Source of the DNA: Parvularculaceae bacterium UBA4496
Lineage (GTDB): Bacteria > Pseudomonadota > Alphaproteobacteria > Caulobacterales > Parvularculaceae
Assembly (NCBI GenBank): GCA_002388885.1
Contig: DGNI01000047.1
Location: forward strand, 1 to 9,518
Length of the DNA: 9,518 nt
Reading direction: 5' to 3'
The notes under the pieces are model-generated. The model was not told the origin of the DNA. It saw only the letters and a list, made by a program, of their open reading frames with translations, and ran no database searches. Below, one piece after another: positions 1 to 7,505 of the stretch. Position numbers and translations under genes: made by a program. The number at the start of each line of letters is the position of its first letter. The stretch's first letter is position 1.

Positions 1-359
1 TGCACCATGGTGTGCATGGTGATCGAATAGTCAAACTGCGCTTTTTCTCCCTTTGTGGGCAACTCGCCATTCAGGAGAAGGTAAGCGACTTCAATGAAGT
101 TGGAGTGCTCTGCAAGCTGGTCAATGGGATAGCCGCGATAAAGAAGAACGCCCTCGTCGCCATCGATGAAGGTGATCTTGGATTCGCAGCTTGCCGTCGA
201 CGTGTAGCCGGGGTCAAAGGTGAATGCGCCGGTCTGTTTGTAAAGGGTGCGGATATCGACCACGTCCGGTCCATGGCTCGCCTTGAAAACAGGCATTTCC
301 GCAGTTTTTCCGCCGACCTGAAATGTCGCTACATCCGTCTGATTCAAATCGCTTTTCAT
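1..359 (-). CDS. gltA: Citrate synthase, N-terminal part (truncated by window edge)
   Basis: Citrate synthase condenses oxaloacetate with acetyl-CoA in the cytoplasm as the entry step of the TCA cycle. Only the first 119 codons are in the window; the gene continues past the left edge. The translation contains the N-terminal block of the bacterial type II enzyme: [20 protein letters not shown] (about residues 33-50), then [20 protein letters not shown] and [20 protein letters not shown], followed by LLLNGELPT. The ATG at 357-359 gives the usual short leader before the conserved block. It is preceded by an AAAAGG ribosome site (plus-strand 368-373), 8 bases from the start. gltX lies 85 bases upstream on the same strand, so co-transcription is possible, though a hairpin sits at the gltX end. 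The active-site residues lie in the missing part. Identification is firm from conserved motifs. Confidence 0.95.
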   Translation of the reverse strand, partial: MKSDLNQTDVATFQVGGKTAEMPVFKASHGPDVVDIRTLYKQTGAFTFDPGYTSTASCESKITFIDGDEGVLLYRGYPIDQLAEHSNFIEVAYLLLNGELPTKGEKAQFDYSITMHTMV

Positions 360-437
360 TGATCGAGCCTTTTCTTTTCGCAGCGCATCATAGTTTGTTG
401 CGGCGCACACTAGCCAGATTAGGCCGCGCTTTCCAGT

Positions 438-470
438 CCCGGAATCAGGCCGTCTGATCGGCCAGCCGGG
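438..470 (-). terminator. Nested GC hairpin over the gltX stop codon
   Basis: On the minus strand an outer stem (CCCGG with CCGGG, plus-strand 466-470 and 438-442) encloses an inner stem (GGCCG with CGGCC, plus-strand 459-463 and 448-452) with a 6-base loop. The inner stem starts just before the gltX stop codon at 445-447. No run of T follows in the direction of transcription, so this is not a canonical intrinsic terminator. It could be a weak attenuating or RNA-protecting structure, or chance in GC-rich sequence. Confidence 0.25.
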
Positions 471-1866
471 CAAGCGATTCGGTGCGGCCGAGGCCATATA
501 GCACCTCGCCGAGCCCGGGCGAAGGCCGTCCGGCGGTCAGGGCAGCCCTGGTGGGCTGTCCCAAAGCGCCAAAGCCGATATTTTGAGCCTCAACAAAGGT
601 TTTGAGCGTTTCATCTAGTGATTCCGAGGACCCCCAGATGGCGTCACCATCCAGTACTTCTATGAGACCCTTGAGGATTTCCATCGCACCCTCTTTCTGT
701 AGTGGTTTGGCGGCCTTGCCTTCGATTTCCAAAGGGCGCTTCAAGAACAGGAATTCCGAAGCGGTGACGGCATCGGCGAGGGTGGCGCATCGGGTTTTCA
801 GGAACGCAGCCGAGCGTTTCAGGCGGTTGATATTTTCCGTATCGAGATCAACACCTGCAGTGCTGAGAAATGGCGAGGCGAGATCAACAAATGTTTCGTC
901 GCCCAGATTCGCTACATAGTGGCTATTCACATGATTGAGCTTGTCGAGGTCGAGCCGCGCCGGCGCCTTGTTGATGCCTTTGAGATCGAAAACCTCTTTG
1001 GCGCGCGTACAAGTGATAATTTCTTCATCACCATGCGCCCACCCCAGACGGAGCAGATAATTTGCAAGACCTTCGGGCAGGTAGCCCTGATCCCGGTAGG
1101 CCTCAACGCCCAGCGCGCCATGCCGTTTGGAAAGTTTGGCGCCGTCAGGTCCGTGAATAAGCGGCACATGCGCGAAAACAGGAATAGTCCAGCCCAACGC
1201 TTCATAGATTTGTTGTTGGCGTGCGGCGTTATTGAGATGATCGTCGCCGCGGATCACATGCGTAACGCCCATGTCGTGATCGTCGACAACCACTGCGAGA
1301 TTATACGTTGGACCGCCGTCGCTTCTAAGAATGATAAGATCATCGAGGGCCGAATTCGGAAACGCAACGCGCCCTTGAATTGCATCTTCGATCACTGTTT
1401 CGCTGCTATGCGGCGCTCTGAAACGTATGGCGAAAGGCTTGTCTGTTGGAGTCGATGCCGGATCGGCATCCCGCCAGGGGCTCTCGAATCTGACACCATC
1501 GGCCTTAGCCTTGTCGCGGGCTTCGGCCAGTTCTTCCGGCGTCAGGTAACAGCGGTAGGCATTGCCGCAAGCAAGAAGCTGGTTGGCGATTTCCACATGC
1601 CGGTCACGCCTAGAATGTTGTGAAACTGGCTCGCCGTCCCAGTCGAGACCTAGCCATTTGAGACCATCGATGATGGCGTCGACTGCCGCTTCCGTATGGC
1701 GGGCCCGGTCGGTATCCTCAATCCTCAGGAGAAATCTGCCGCCGCGGCCACGAGCGTATAGCCAGTTGAACAGCGCCGTACGGGCCCCGCCAATATGCAA
1801 ATATCCGGTTGGTGAGGGGGCAAACCGGGTGACGATGGGGGCGACGGATGGAGTGGCTTTATGCAT
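445..1866 (-). CDS. gltX: Glutamyl-tRNA synthetase
   Basis: A class I aminoacyl-tRNA synthetase of 473 residues that charges tRNA-Glu with glutamate, the usual length for bacterial GluRS. The Rossmann catalytic core opens with [20 protein letters not shown] (residues 11-30), including the HIGH-type motif HIGG (24-27). The second ATP motif is present as KLSKR (244-248). RIEDTD (48-53) and [20 protein letters not shown] (188-207) are family signatures. The tRNA zinc-binding cysteines of the E. coli enzyme (CYC...) are absent: the region reads RCYLTPEEL. An open frame extends upstream to 2028, but family alignment puts the start at ATG 1864-1866, ten residues before the conserved block; the ribosome site there is weak. 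comEC starts 106 bases away on the opposite strand. The gene may also be the discriminating or nondiscriminating form; the sequence alone does not tell me which. Confidence 0.96.
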   Translation of the reverse strand: MHKATPSVAPIVTRFAPSPTGYLHIGGARTALFNWLYARGRGGRFLLRIEDTDRARHTEAAVDAIIDGLKWLGLDWDGEPVSQHSRRDRHVEIANQLLACGNAYRCYLTPEELAEARDKAKADGVRFESPWRDADPASTPTDKPFAIRFRAPHSSETVIEDAIQGRVAFPNSALDDLIILRSDGGPTYNLAVVVDDHDMGVTHVIRGDDHLNNAARQQQIYEALGWTIPVFAHVPLIHGPDGAKLSKRHGALGVEAYRDQGYLPEGLANYLLRLGWAHGDEEIITCTRAKEVFDLKGINKAPARLDLDKLNHVNSHYVANLGDETFVDLASPFLSTAGVDLDTENINRLKRSAAFLKTRCATLADAVTASEFLFLKRPLEIEGKAAKPLQKEGAMEILKGLIEVLDGDAIWGSSESLDETLKTFVEAQNIGFGALGQPTRAALTAGRPSPGLGEVLYGLGRTESLARLADQTA

Positions 1867-1972
1867 GACTTGCGGAAGGTCTCTTTTTTCAGTTGCATGG
1901 GCGGCGGCGTCTCGCGGCGGGCGGGATAGCACGAGACACACCCGAGGCCTATGCCTGAACCGAAACTGATCC
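1867..1972. promoter_or_regulatory. Divergent control region between gltX and comEC
   Basis: This 106-base gap separates the starts of two divergent genes, so both transcripts presumably begin in or near it. It is GC-rich with one short T run (about 1878-1883). I could not pick out convincing -35/-10 pairs or an operator. The region is also open in the gltX frame, but that translation does not resemble a GluRS N-terminus. Confidence 0.35.
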
Positions 1973-4144
1973 ATGACTGCTGAGCCGGCCGCTGATACCC
2001 TTGCAGAACGCGGCAAATCTGGCGGCATTCAAGTTCCGTCAGCGGCGCGGCTTTTCTTCCTGCTGAAAGAGTATTCGAGGAATTGGGCGCAGGCCGACCT
2101 CGCGAGGCTGTCCCTTTGGGCGCCCGTGGCGATAGCAATTGGCGCCGGGATTTACTTCAGCCTTAAGTCGGAACCGTTTTGGCTGACAGGGACGGGCATA
2201 CTTGCCCTTTCAATCGTTACGTCGGTTTGGTGGCAATCGCGACTACGGATAATCGCTGTTGCTTTTATGTTTGCAGCGCTCGGTTTTGTGGCTGCAGATT
2301 TTAGATCCTCGCAGGTAGCGGCTCCGCAGCTATGGCGGGACCTTGGTATCGTTGAAACGACCGGCCGATTACTTTCCATCGAGGAGAACGTCGCACAGCG
2401 CCGCTACGTGATCGAACTTCAGTCGATCAAAGGATTGACGCCAGAAGAACTTCCGGCACGGGCACGCATTACATGGCGCGGCGAAGGATTTGACGCAGCA
2501 CCCGGCGATCTGATTTCCATTCGCGCCGGTTTGTCGCCGCCGCCGCCGCCGGTTGCGCCGGGCGCCTTCGATTACGCACGCCAGCTTTATTTTCAGCGCA
2601 TCGGCGCCGTGGGTTTTGCTGTTACGCCGCCTGAAATTCTGCAGGCTGCAGACAAAACATGGAGACAGAAACTCGACGCCGCAATTGAAGTCATGCGTTT
2701 CCGGCTTTTCAAACGGATTACACAGTCCGCGCCGAGCGAAGGCGGCGCTATTCTCGCCGCCATTGTGACGGGGAAGCGTGACGCGATTACGGAACGTGCT
2801 GAAAACGCGCTCCGCGATGCAGGGCTCGCGCATTTACTTGCGATTTCCGGCCTGCATATGGGCCTTGCAACGGGTCTGATCTTTTTTACCGTTCGCTTTG
2901 GGCTTGCGGCGATTGAACCGATTGCGCTTCGATATCCCATCAAGAAATGGGCCGCTGCTGCGGCGCTGGCATCCGGGTTTTTCTATCTGATTTTATCCGG
3001 TGGAGGATGGTCGGCGCGGCGCGCCTTCATCATGGCGGGAATTATGTTCGCGGCCATTTTGGTGGACCGGCGAGCGCTTTCCTTACGCAATGTTGCTGTC
3101 GCCGCCGTGATCATACTGCTTACAACCCCGGAGGCGCTGTTTCATCCGGGCTTCCAGATGTCGTTCGCAGCGGTGACGGCGCTGATCGCCGCCTATGAAT
3201 GGGCAGGAACCCGAGCCGATCCTCATCGCAGTTTTACCTGGTCGGCGAAACTGAAGCGTTACGCGGTTGGTCTGGGCGTCACGGACACCATTGCGGCGCT
3301 CGCGACCGCGCCGTACGCACTTTACCATTTCAATCGCGTGGCGATTTATTCGTTACCTGCAAATGTAGCCGCCATGCCGCTGATGGGCTTTTGGATTATC
3401 CCGGCGGCGATTGTTGCGCTGTTGCTTGCGCCGTTCGGACTTGATGCATGGGCGTGGCAGGCGGGGGCCGTAGGCATGAATGTCGTACTGGCGATTGCGA
3501 GCGGCGTTTCTTCTTGGCCCGGCGCGGTTTCAGTGACGGCGCAGTGGCCGCTTGCAGCGATGGTCGCGCTGACGCTTGGCGGCCTATGGCTTTGCGTTTC
3601 GCGCGCGCCCTGGCGGCTTGCGGGGCTTGTCGCAATACCGCTGGCCGCCTTGATTGTTTCGCGAACTAAACACCCTGACATCTTCGTGTCGGCGACGGGG
3701 CTTAACGCAGGCGTAGTTATCAGGGCGCCTGAAGGCGAGGGAAGAGTCGCCGTTTATAATAGCCGAAGGGAAAAATTTGCCGCGGAAATCTGGGAGGAGT
3801 CAATAGGGCTTGATCCCATGAGCACGACAACGATCCCGATGCGGGATATTTATGCATGTGACGATAACGGGTGTGTTGGCGAGGTTGGAAAGGCGGGTAA
3901 AGCGGTCGCTGCATTTGTCAATGATCGAGCAAGGCTTGCTGAAGACTGCGCGCGAGCTGACCTTGTAGTTGCATTTTTCCCGGTATACGCGGCGGACTGG
4001 CGTGACTGCAGGGCGTTACTCATCGATCGAAGGTCGGCGTGGAGACGTGGCGCTCATTCTGTACGCGTGGACCGCGATGGCTGGCTAATCGTCAAATCTT
4101 CTGCTGATTACCGCGGCGATCGGCCTTGGACTGGCGGCGGTTAG
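1973..4144 (+). CDS. comEC: ComEC/Rec2 family DNA-uptake channel protein
   Basis: A polytopic inner-membrane protein of 723 residues in the ComEC/Rec2 family, which carries single-stranded DNA across the membrane during natural transformation. Hydrophobic helices begin near residues 48-62, 71-84 and 92-108. A soluble DUF4131/OB-like segment follows (about 125-220), ending in a proline run (189-193). The competence domain is clear: [22 protein letters not shown] (259-280), then the hallmark [12 protein letters not shown] (287-298), and many membrane helices to about 563. The last 160 residues correspond in position to the metallo-beta-lactamase-like domain of longer ComEC proteins, but no HxHxDH metal motif is present. 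An in-frame stop (1967-1969) directly precedes the ATG, so this is the first possible start; no strong ribosome site is seen. The gene is divergent from gltX, and its stop overlaps that of lexA. Whether this organism is transformable cannot be judged here. Confidence 0.93.
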   Translation: MTAEPAADTLAERGKSGGIQVPSAARLFFLLKEYSRNWAQADLARLSLWAPVAIAIGAGIYFSLKSEPFWLTGTGILALSIVTSVWWQSRLRIIAVAFMFAALGFVAADFRSSQVAAPQLWRDLGIVETTGRLLSIEENVAQRRYVIELQSIKGLTPEELPARARITWRGEGFDAAPGDLISIRAGLSPPPPPVAPGAFDYARQLYFQRIGAVGFAVTPPEILQAADKTWRQKLDAAIEVMRFRLFKRITQSAPSEGGAILAAIVTGKRDAITERAENALRDAGLAHLLAISGLHMGLATGLIFFTVRFGLAAIEPIALRYPIKKWAAAAALASGFFYLILSGGGWSARRAFIMAGIMFAAILVDRRALSLRNVAVAAVIILLTTPEALFHPGFQMSFAAVTALIAAYEWAGTRADPHRSFTWSAKLKRYAVGLGVTDTIAALATAPYALYHFNRVAIYSLPANVAAMPLMGFWIIPAAIVALLLAPFGLDAWAWQAGAVGMNVVLAIASGVSSWPGAVSVTAQWPLAAMVALTLGGLWLCVSRAPWRLAGLVAIPLAALIVSRTKHPDIFVSATGLNAGVVIRAPEGEGRVAVYNSRREKFAAEIWEESIGLDPMSTTTIPMRDIYACDDNGCVGEVGKAGKAVAAFVNDRARLAEDCARADLVVAFFPVYAADWRDCRALLIDRRSAWRRGAHSVRVDRDGWLIVKSSADYRGDRPWTGGG

Positions 4145-4156
4145 TGATAGCGCCGC
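4134..4156. terminator. GC stem-loop spanning the comEC/lexA overlapping stops
   Basis: GCGGCG (4134-4139) pairs perfectly with CGCCGC (4151-4156) around an 11-base loop that contains both stop codons. The structure forms on either strand, so it could act on both convergent transcripts. No T-run follows on either side, which argues against a standard intrinsic terminator. A 6-bp GC stem can arise by chance in this composition. Confidence 0.3.
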
Positions 4157-4863
4157 ATCAGGCCCACAAGTTTGCCTTGCACGCTTACGCGATCCGGACC
4201 GTAAATACGCGTTTCAAACGAGGGATTAGCCGCTTCAAGCGCTATCGATGCGCCTTTCTTGCGCAGGCGTTTCAGGGTGGCTTCCTCTTCATCGACAAGG
4301 GCAACAACGATTGACCCGTTTTCGGCGTCATTGCAGCGCTTGATCACGGCGTAATCGCCATCTTGAATTCCGGCGTTGATCATCGACTCACCCTGTACTT
4401 CAAGGATGTAATGATCGCCTTTACCGATAAATGCCTCGGGCGCCGAGAAACGATCAACCTCATGCTGGATCGCCTCAATAGGCGTGCCGGCAGCGATCCG
4501 CCCTAGAACAGGCAAATCGACAATTCCGTCCGCCGAAGCAGCGCGCTGCGTTTCACGTGTTGGCGTCCGTCCGCGGTTGAAGTCGGGGCTAACAACAGCA
4601 GGCTTGAAACCGCGTTGCTGCGGACTTGGGTTGGTATCGATTTTCGCGCCTTCCGGTATGCGTAAAACTTCCAGCGCGCGGGCGCGATGGGGAAGGCGGC
4701 GGATAAAGCCCCGTTCCTCTAATGCGGTGATTAGCCGGTGGATGCCGGACTTCGATCTCAGATCGAGCGCTTCTTTCATCTCGTCAAATGAAGGAGATAC
4801 GCCCGATTCAGAAATCCGGTCATTGATGAAGATCAGTAGCTCATGCTGTTTCTTTGTGAGCAT
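4141..4863 (-). CDS. lexA: LexA repressor (SOS response)
   Basis: The SOS master repressor, 240 residues. The N-terminal winged helix-turn-helix is visible ([17 protein letters not shown], then [34 protein letters not shown], residues 23-56). A linker of about 50 residues follows, long relative to E. coli LexA, then the S24 autoprotease domain. Self-cleavage should occur between A125 and G126 in GRIAAGTP. The catalytic pair is S160 (in GESM) and K198 (in EATLKRL). RecA filaments on single-stranded DNA would trigger cleavage and derepression. The frame is open to 4953, but ATG 4861-4863 matches the family start and has a GGAGG ribosome site 5 bases away. A LexA box in its own promoter indicates autoregulation. 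The stop codon overlaps that of convergent comEC. Confidence 0.97.
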   Translation of the reverse strand: MLTKKQHELLIFINDRISESGVSPSFDEMKEALDLRSKSGIHRLITALEERGFIRRLPHRARALEVLRIPEGAKIDTNPSPQQRGFKPAVVSPDFNRGRTPTRETQRAASADGIVDLPVLGRIAAGTPIEAIQHEVDRFSAPEAFIGKGDHYILEVQGESMINAGIQDGDYAVIKRCNDAENGSIVVALVDEEEATLKRLRKKGASIALEAANPSFETRIYGPDRVSVQGKLVGLMRRYH

Positions 4864-4868
4864 TTTAG

Positions 4869-4873
4869 CCTCC
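4869..4873 (-). promoter_or_regulatory. lexA ribosome binding site
   Basis: A perfect GGAGG on the minus strand, 5 bases before ATG 4861-4863. It decides the lexA start in favour of this ATG over the upstream in-frame ATG at 4951-4953, which has no such site. Confidence 0.8.
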
Positions 4874-4936
4874 GGGCTTCCCGCCTCGATTGCGCTTTTG
4901 GCGCCCGCATTCAACGGGCGGCTGTTTGCGCGACCG

Positions 4937-4961
4937 AAACGACAAAAGAACAAAACGACAA
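4937..4961. repeat. Short direct repeat in the lexA leader
   Basis: The 9-mer AAACGACAA occurs at 4937-4945 and again at 4953-4961, 16 bases apart start to start. It lies just downstream of the predicted lexA transcription start, in the untranslated leader. Its role is unknown, and it may be chance in a low-complexity A-rich stretch. Confidence 0.45.
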
Positions 4962-4965
4962 CGAT

Positions 4966-4980
4966 GTTCTATGGTTGTTC
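4966..4980. promoter_or_regulatory. LexA (SOS) box, alphaproteobacterial GTTC-N7-GTTC type
   Basis: The plus strand reads GTTC, TATGGTT, GTTC, which is GAAC-N7-GAAC on the lexA strand. This direct repeat with a 7-base spacer is the established LexA operator of Alphaproteobacteria, unlike the CTGT-N8-ACAG palindrome of E. coli. It lies about 100 bases upstream of the lexA start and overlaps the predicted promoter, so bound LexA should block RNA polymerase. Confidence 0.88.
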
Positions 4981-4994
4981 CACTCGGCCGTCAA
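4966..4994 (-). promoter_or_regulatory. Predicted sigma-70-type promoter of lexA
   Basis: Reading the minus strand, TTGACG (plus-strand 4989-4994; 5 of 6 to the TTGACA consensus) is followed after exactly 17 bases by TAGAAC (plus-strand 4966-4971; 4 of 6 to TATAAT). Transcription would start near 4959, leaving a leader of about 95 bases before the lexA ATG. The LexA box covers the -10 and much of the spacer, as expected for a repressed promoter. Confidence 0.6.
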
Positions 4995-5004
4995 CATCCC
5001 GGCT

Positions 5005-5802
5005 TTAAGAGGCTGAAGATGGGCTTAAAAGAGATTTCGTCGCTAGTTCCACATCTGGCTGGCGCATGAGGCTCTCGCCAACAAGGAAAGCCTTCGCACC
5101 GTAACTGCAGAGGGCCACTAAATCCGAGTGGCTAGAGATACCGCTTTCGCTAACGAGCATCCCTGCTGGAGGCGCTTGAATCGCGAGCTCCTTCGTAATC
5201 TGAAGTGAAGTCTTAAATGTTGATAGATTTCTGTTATTTATACCAATAAGTCTCGTATTAACCTTAATTGCGCGATCCATTTCCTCGCTGTTGTGCACCT
5301 CAATTAGCGCATCCATGCCCCAATCCTGCGCAGCAGCAGATAGTTCTTGCGCCTGCGCATCCGAAATGCAGGCCATGATGATCAGAATGCAATCGGCGCC
5401 CCAGCTACGAGCTTCGGCGACTTGGTATGGGTCAATCATGAAATCCTTGCGCAGCACGGGCAAGGACACCGCTTTACGCACTTGGCGGAGATAATCCGGC
5501 GAACCCTGAAAACTCGGTTTGTCAGTCAGCACCGAAAGGCAGGCTGCGCCCCCGGCCTCATAGGCTTTTGCAATCGCCACCGTGTCGAAATTTTCACGGA
5601 TGAGACCTTTCGATGGGCTTGCCTTTTTGATCTCAGCGATCAGTGCAAAGCCCGTCGCAGCCTTGGTTTCAAGAGCCTGGCGGAAGCCGCGCAGATGACC
5701 GGCTTCCTTTGCAAGCGTTTCAATTGAAGAAAGTGGTGCGTTGGCTTTTGCCGTCGCCACTTCGGTCTTCTTGTATGCGATGATGTCGTCGAGAATGCTC
5801 AT
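5005..5802 (-). CDS. trpC: Indole-3-glycerol-phosphate synthase
   Basis: A TIM-barrel enzyme of 265 residues that closes the ring of carboxyphenylaminodeoxyribulose phosphate to form indole-3-glycerol phosphate, releasing CO2 and water. It is a stand-alone TrpC with no fused TrpF. Family motifs in order are AEIKKASPSKG (56-66, with the substrate-binding lysines), PVLRKDFMIDPYQ (115-127, with the catalytic K119), LIEVH (166-170, with E168), GINNRNL (187-193) and SESGI (218-222). The ATG overlaps the trpD stop by 4 bases (ATGA), so translation is probably coupled; no good ribosome site is seen. It is the last gene of the trpG-trpD-trpC unit. The segment encoding residues 178-200 is unusually AT-rich, with AGA, ATA and CTA codons. 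A 141-base gap with the lexA promoter follows. Confidence 0.97.
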   Translation of the reverse strand: MSILDDIIAYKKTEVATAKANAPLSSIETLAKEAGHLRGFRQALETKAATGFALIAEIKKASPSKGLIRENFDTVAIAKAYEAGGAACLSVLTDKPSFQGSPDYLRQVRKAVSLPVLRKDFMIDPYQVAEARSWGADCILIIMACISDAQAQELSAAAQDWGMDALIEVHNSEEMDRAIKVNTRLIGINNRNLSTFKTSLQITKELAIQAPPAGMLVSESGISSHSDLVALCSYGAKAFLVGESLMRQPDVELATKSLLSPSSAS

Positions 5803-6818
5803 GCAAAGCCGTTGGAATGTTTTACGAGCTTGTCGAGGGCGTCTTTCGCACTCCCATGGTCGATTGATTTTTCAGCCATGCGTGCAGCCGATTTGAGGTC
5901 CGGCGATTTCTCGGCGACTACAAGCGCTGCGGCAGCGTTTAGAACGGCGATATCGCGGTAGGGACTTTTTTCGCCATTGAGCAATCTAAGGATTGCATCA
6001 GCGTTTTGTCGCGGTTCGCCGCCTACAAGGTCCGCAGGTCTTGCGCGCGGAAGTCCTGCGTCTTCAGGCGTTACCTCAAATTCCTGTACAGAACCGTTCT
6101 GAAGCGCGGCAACGTAAGTCGGACCGGTCGTTGTTAATTCGTCGAGGCCGTCAGCCCCATGAACAACCCAAGCATGTCGCACGCCAAGATGCGGCATGAC
6201 CTCGGCGATAGGGCGCACGAGATCGCGAGCGAAAACGCCCATGACTTGCCGTTTGGCGCTTGCCGGGTTGGATAAGGGGCCCATTACGTTGAAGATTGTC
6301 CTGACACCGAGGCCTTTGCGCGCCGCCGCCACATGCCGGACCGCCTTGTGGTGGAGGGCGGCGAACATGAAACCGACATTGGCGTTTTCTATACAGGCGC
6401 GGATCGTTTCCGGCGTGACTTCCAGTTTGACGCCAAGCGCCTCAAGCACTTCCGATGAACCCGACTTTGAGGATGCTGCACGGTTGCCATGTTTTGCAAT
6501 CCTGACGCCACAGCCTGCCGCGATCAGCGCAGCCGCTGTTGAGATATTATAGGTGCCGGCGCCGTCGCCGCCGGTGCCGCAGGTGTCAAGAACGTCGTCC
6601 GGTGCGTCCACTTTCAGGGCCAGGTCGCGCATGGTTTGAGCGGCGGCGGCGATTTCCTCCACTGTTTCGCCGCGTGTCCTCAGAGCCGCCAGAAATCCGG
6701 CGATCTCGATATCGCTGGCGTTGCCCGAAAACAGCTCCAGCATTGCGGCCCGCATTTCTTCGGCAGTTAACGGCGTTCCTGATATCGCCCGGGCGAGATG
6801 TGTATTGAATTCCGTCAT
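5799..6818 (-). CDS. trpD: Anthranilate phosphoribosyltransferase
   Basis: Transfers the phosphoribosyl group of PRPP to anthranilate in tryptophan synthesis. At 339 residues it is the usual length for stand-alone TrpD. A small N-terminal helical domain (about residues 1-70) is followed by the PRPP-binding domain. Visible signatures are DTCGTGGDGAGTYNIST (78-94, glycine-rich pyrophosphate loop), KHGNRAASSKSGSSE (109-123), NVMGPLSNPA (177-186) and the metal-site block HGADGLDELTTTGP (220-233). The ATG overlaps the trpG stop, and the TGA stop overlaps the trpC start, each by 4 bases, so the three genes form one coupled operon. No truncation or missing key residue was noted. Confidence 0.97.
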   Translation of the reverse strand: MTEFNTHLARAISGTPLTAEEMRAAMLELFSGNASDIEIAGFLAALRTRGETVEEIAAAAQTMRDLALKVDAPDDVLDTCGTGGDGAGTYNISTAAALIAAGCGVRIAKHGNRAASSKSGSSEVLEALGVKLEVTPETIRACIENANVGFMFAALHHKAVRHVAAARKGLGVRTIFNVMGPLSNPASAKRQVMGVFARDLVRPIAEVMPHLGVRHAWVVHGADGLDELTTTGPTYVAALQNGSVQEFEVTPEDAGLPRARPADLVGGEPRQNADAILRLLNGEKSPYRDIAVLNAAAALVVAEKSPDLKSAARMAEKSIDHGSAKDALDKLVKHSNGFA

Positions 6819-7396
6819 TGAGCCCGGATTATTGCAAGAAAATTACTGAAAAGCTTGGCGCCATATTCAGTAGCGATACTTTCCGGATGAAACTGGACGC
6901 CAAAGATCGGCAGGCTTACGTGGGCTAGGGCCATAATCTCGTTGTCGTCGTCTGAGCGCGCTGTCACAGTGAGTTGGTTTGAAAGGCTTGTATGATCAGC
7001 AACCAGCGAATGATACCGAACCGCAGTGAATGGAGAGGGCAGCCCTACAAAAAGCCCGCCTCCGGCGTGTACCACGCCGCAGGTCTTGCCATGCATAAGC
7101 CTGCCGGCGCGTCTGATAACGCCTCCGAAGCTTTGAGCGATCGACTGCATGCCAAGGCAGACACCGAAAATAGGCGTTCCCGCGCAAGCTGCAGCGGTGA
7201 TAAGATCAAGACAGATCCCAGCGTCGTTTGGCGTGCAGGGGCCTGGGGATAACACTACCGCCTCAGCGTCCACGTCGATAGCTTCTTGCGCAGTCAAGGC
7301 GTCATTGCGCATAACACGCACTTCTTCACCCAGCTCTCCGATCAGGTGGGCCAAATTAAAAGTAAAGCTGTCGTAGTTGTCGATCAGTAAGATCAT
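6815..7396 (-). CDS. trpG: Anthranilate synthase glutaminase subunit (TrpG/PabA family)
   Basis: A class I glutamine amidotransferase of 193 residues that releases ammonia from glutamine for the TrpE subunit. It opens with MILLIDNYDSFTFNLAHL, typical of TrpG/PabA. LSPGPCTPNDAG (49-60) forms the oxyanion region. The nucleophile is C80 in GVCLGMQ, and H170 and E172 in FHPES complete the triad. RYHSLV (127-132) is also conserved. The residue after the nucleophile loop is M83, where TrpG/PabA proteins usually have His. I chose ATG 7394-7396 because it matches the family; an upstream in-frame TTG (7403-7405) adds only three residues. It heads the trpGDC operon. No trpE lies upstream; the neighbour is divergent. 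It could also serve PabB in folate synthesis, as dual-use subunits are known. Confidence 0.94.
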   Translation of the reverse strand: MILLIDNYDSFTFNLAHLIGELGEEVRVMRNDALTAQEAIDVDAEAVVLSPGPCTPNDAGICLDLITAAACAGTPIFGVCLGMQSIAQSFGGVIRRAGRLMHGKTCGVVHAGGGLFVGLPSPFTAVRYHSLVADHTSLSNQLTVTARSDDDNEIMALAHVSLPIFGVQFHPESIATEYGAKLFSNFLAIIRAQ

Positions 7397-7505
7397 TGGG
7401 CTCAAGAATCAGCGATAGTACAAAATCGTGTAACGGTTTAACGCTCCTAGTGGCGGGCGCAAGCACTCCGGCGCGCGAGAAAAGATAAAATAATCAAAGA
7501 TTTCG
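7397..7505. promoter_or_regulatory. Divergent control region between trpG and the deacetylase gene
   Basis: This gap should hold the promoters of the trpGDC operon (minus) and the deacetylase gene (plus). On the plus strand an AT-rich block at 7481-7500 contains TAAAAT (7486-7491), a fair -10 element, but no good -35 is seen. On the minus strand TACTAT is a possible -10 close to trpG. The pentamer TAACG occurs at 7431-7435 and 7439-7443. I see no Trp-rich leader peptide, so there is no sign of classical attenuation. Confidence 0.4.

Noticed and set aside
919..1623. A 234-codon open frame on the plus strand inside gltX
   Set aside because: It lies wholly antisense to a strongly conserved gene, shows no recognisable protein motif and has no ribosome site; long antisense frames are common in GC-rich genes.
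1867..2028. Upstream extension of gltX to 2028 (or to ATG 1974)
   Set aside because: The added residues do not match any GluRS N-terminus and would overlap comEC; ATG 1866 fits the family.
4864..4953. Upstream start of lexA at 4953
   Set aside because: ATG 4863 has a perfect GGAGG site and gives the conserved MLTKKQ start; the upstream ATG would be almost leaderless from the predicted promoter.
4484..5008. A 174-codon plus-strand open frame over lexA and its promoter
   Set aside because: Antisense to lexA and across its LexA box; composition is Ser/Arg-rich and resembles no family I know.
7397..7505. A trp attenuator or leader peptide upstream of trpG
   Set aside because: No short reading frame with tandem Trp codons and no terminator/antiterminator pair could be found.
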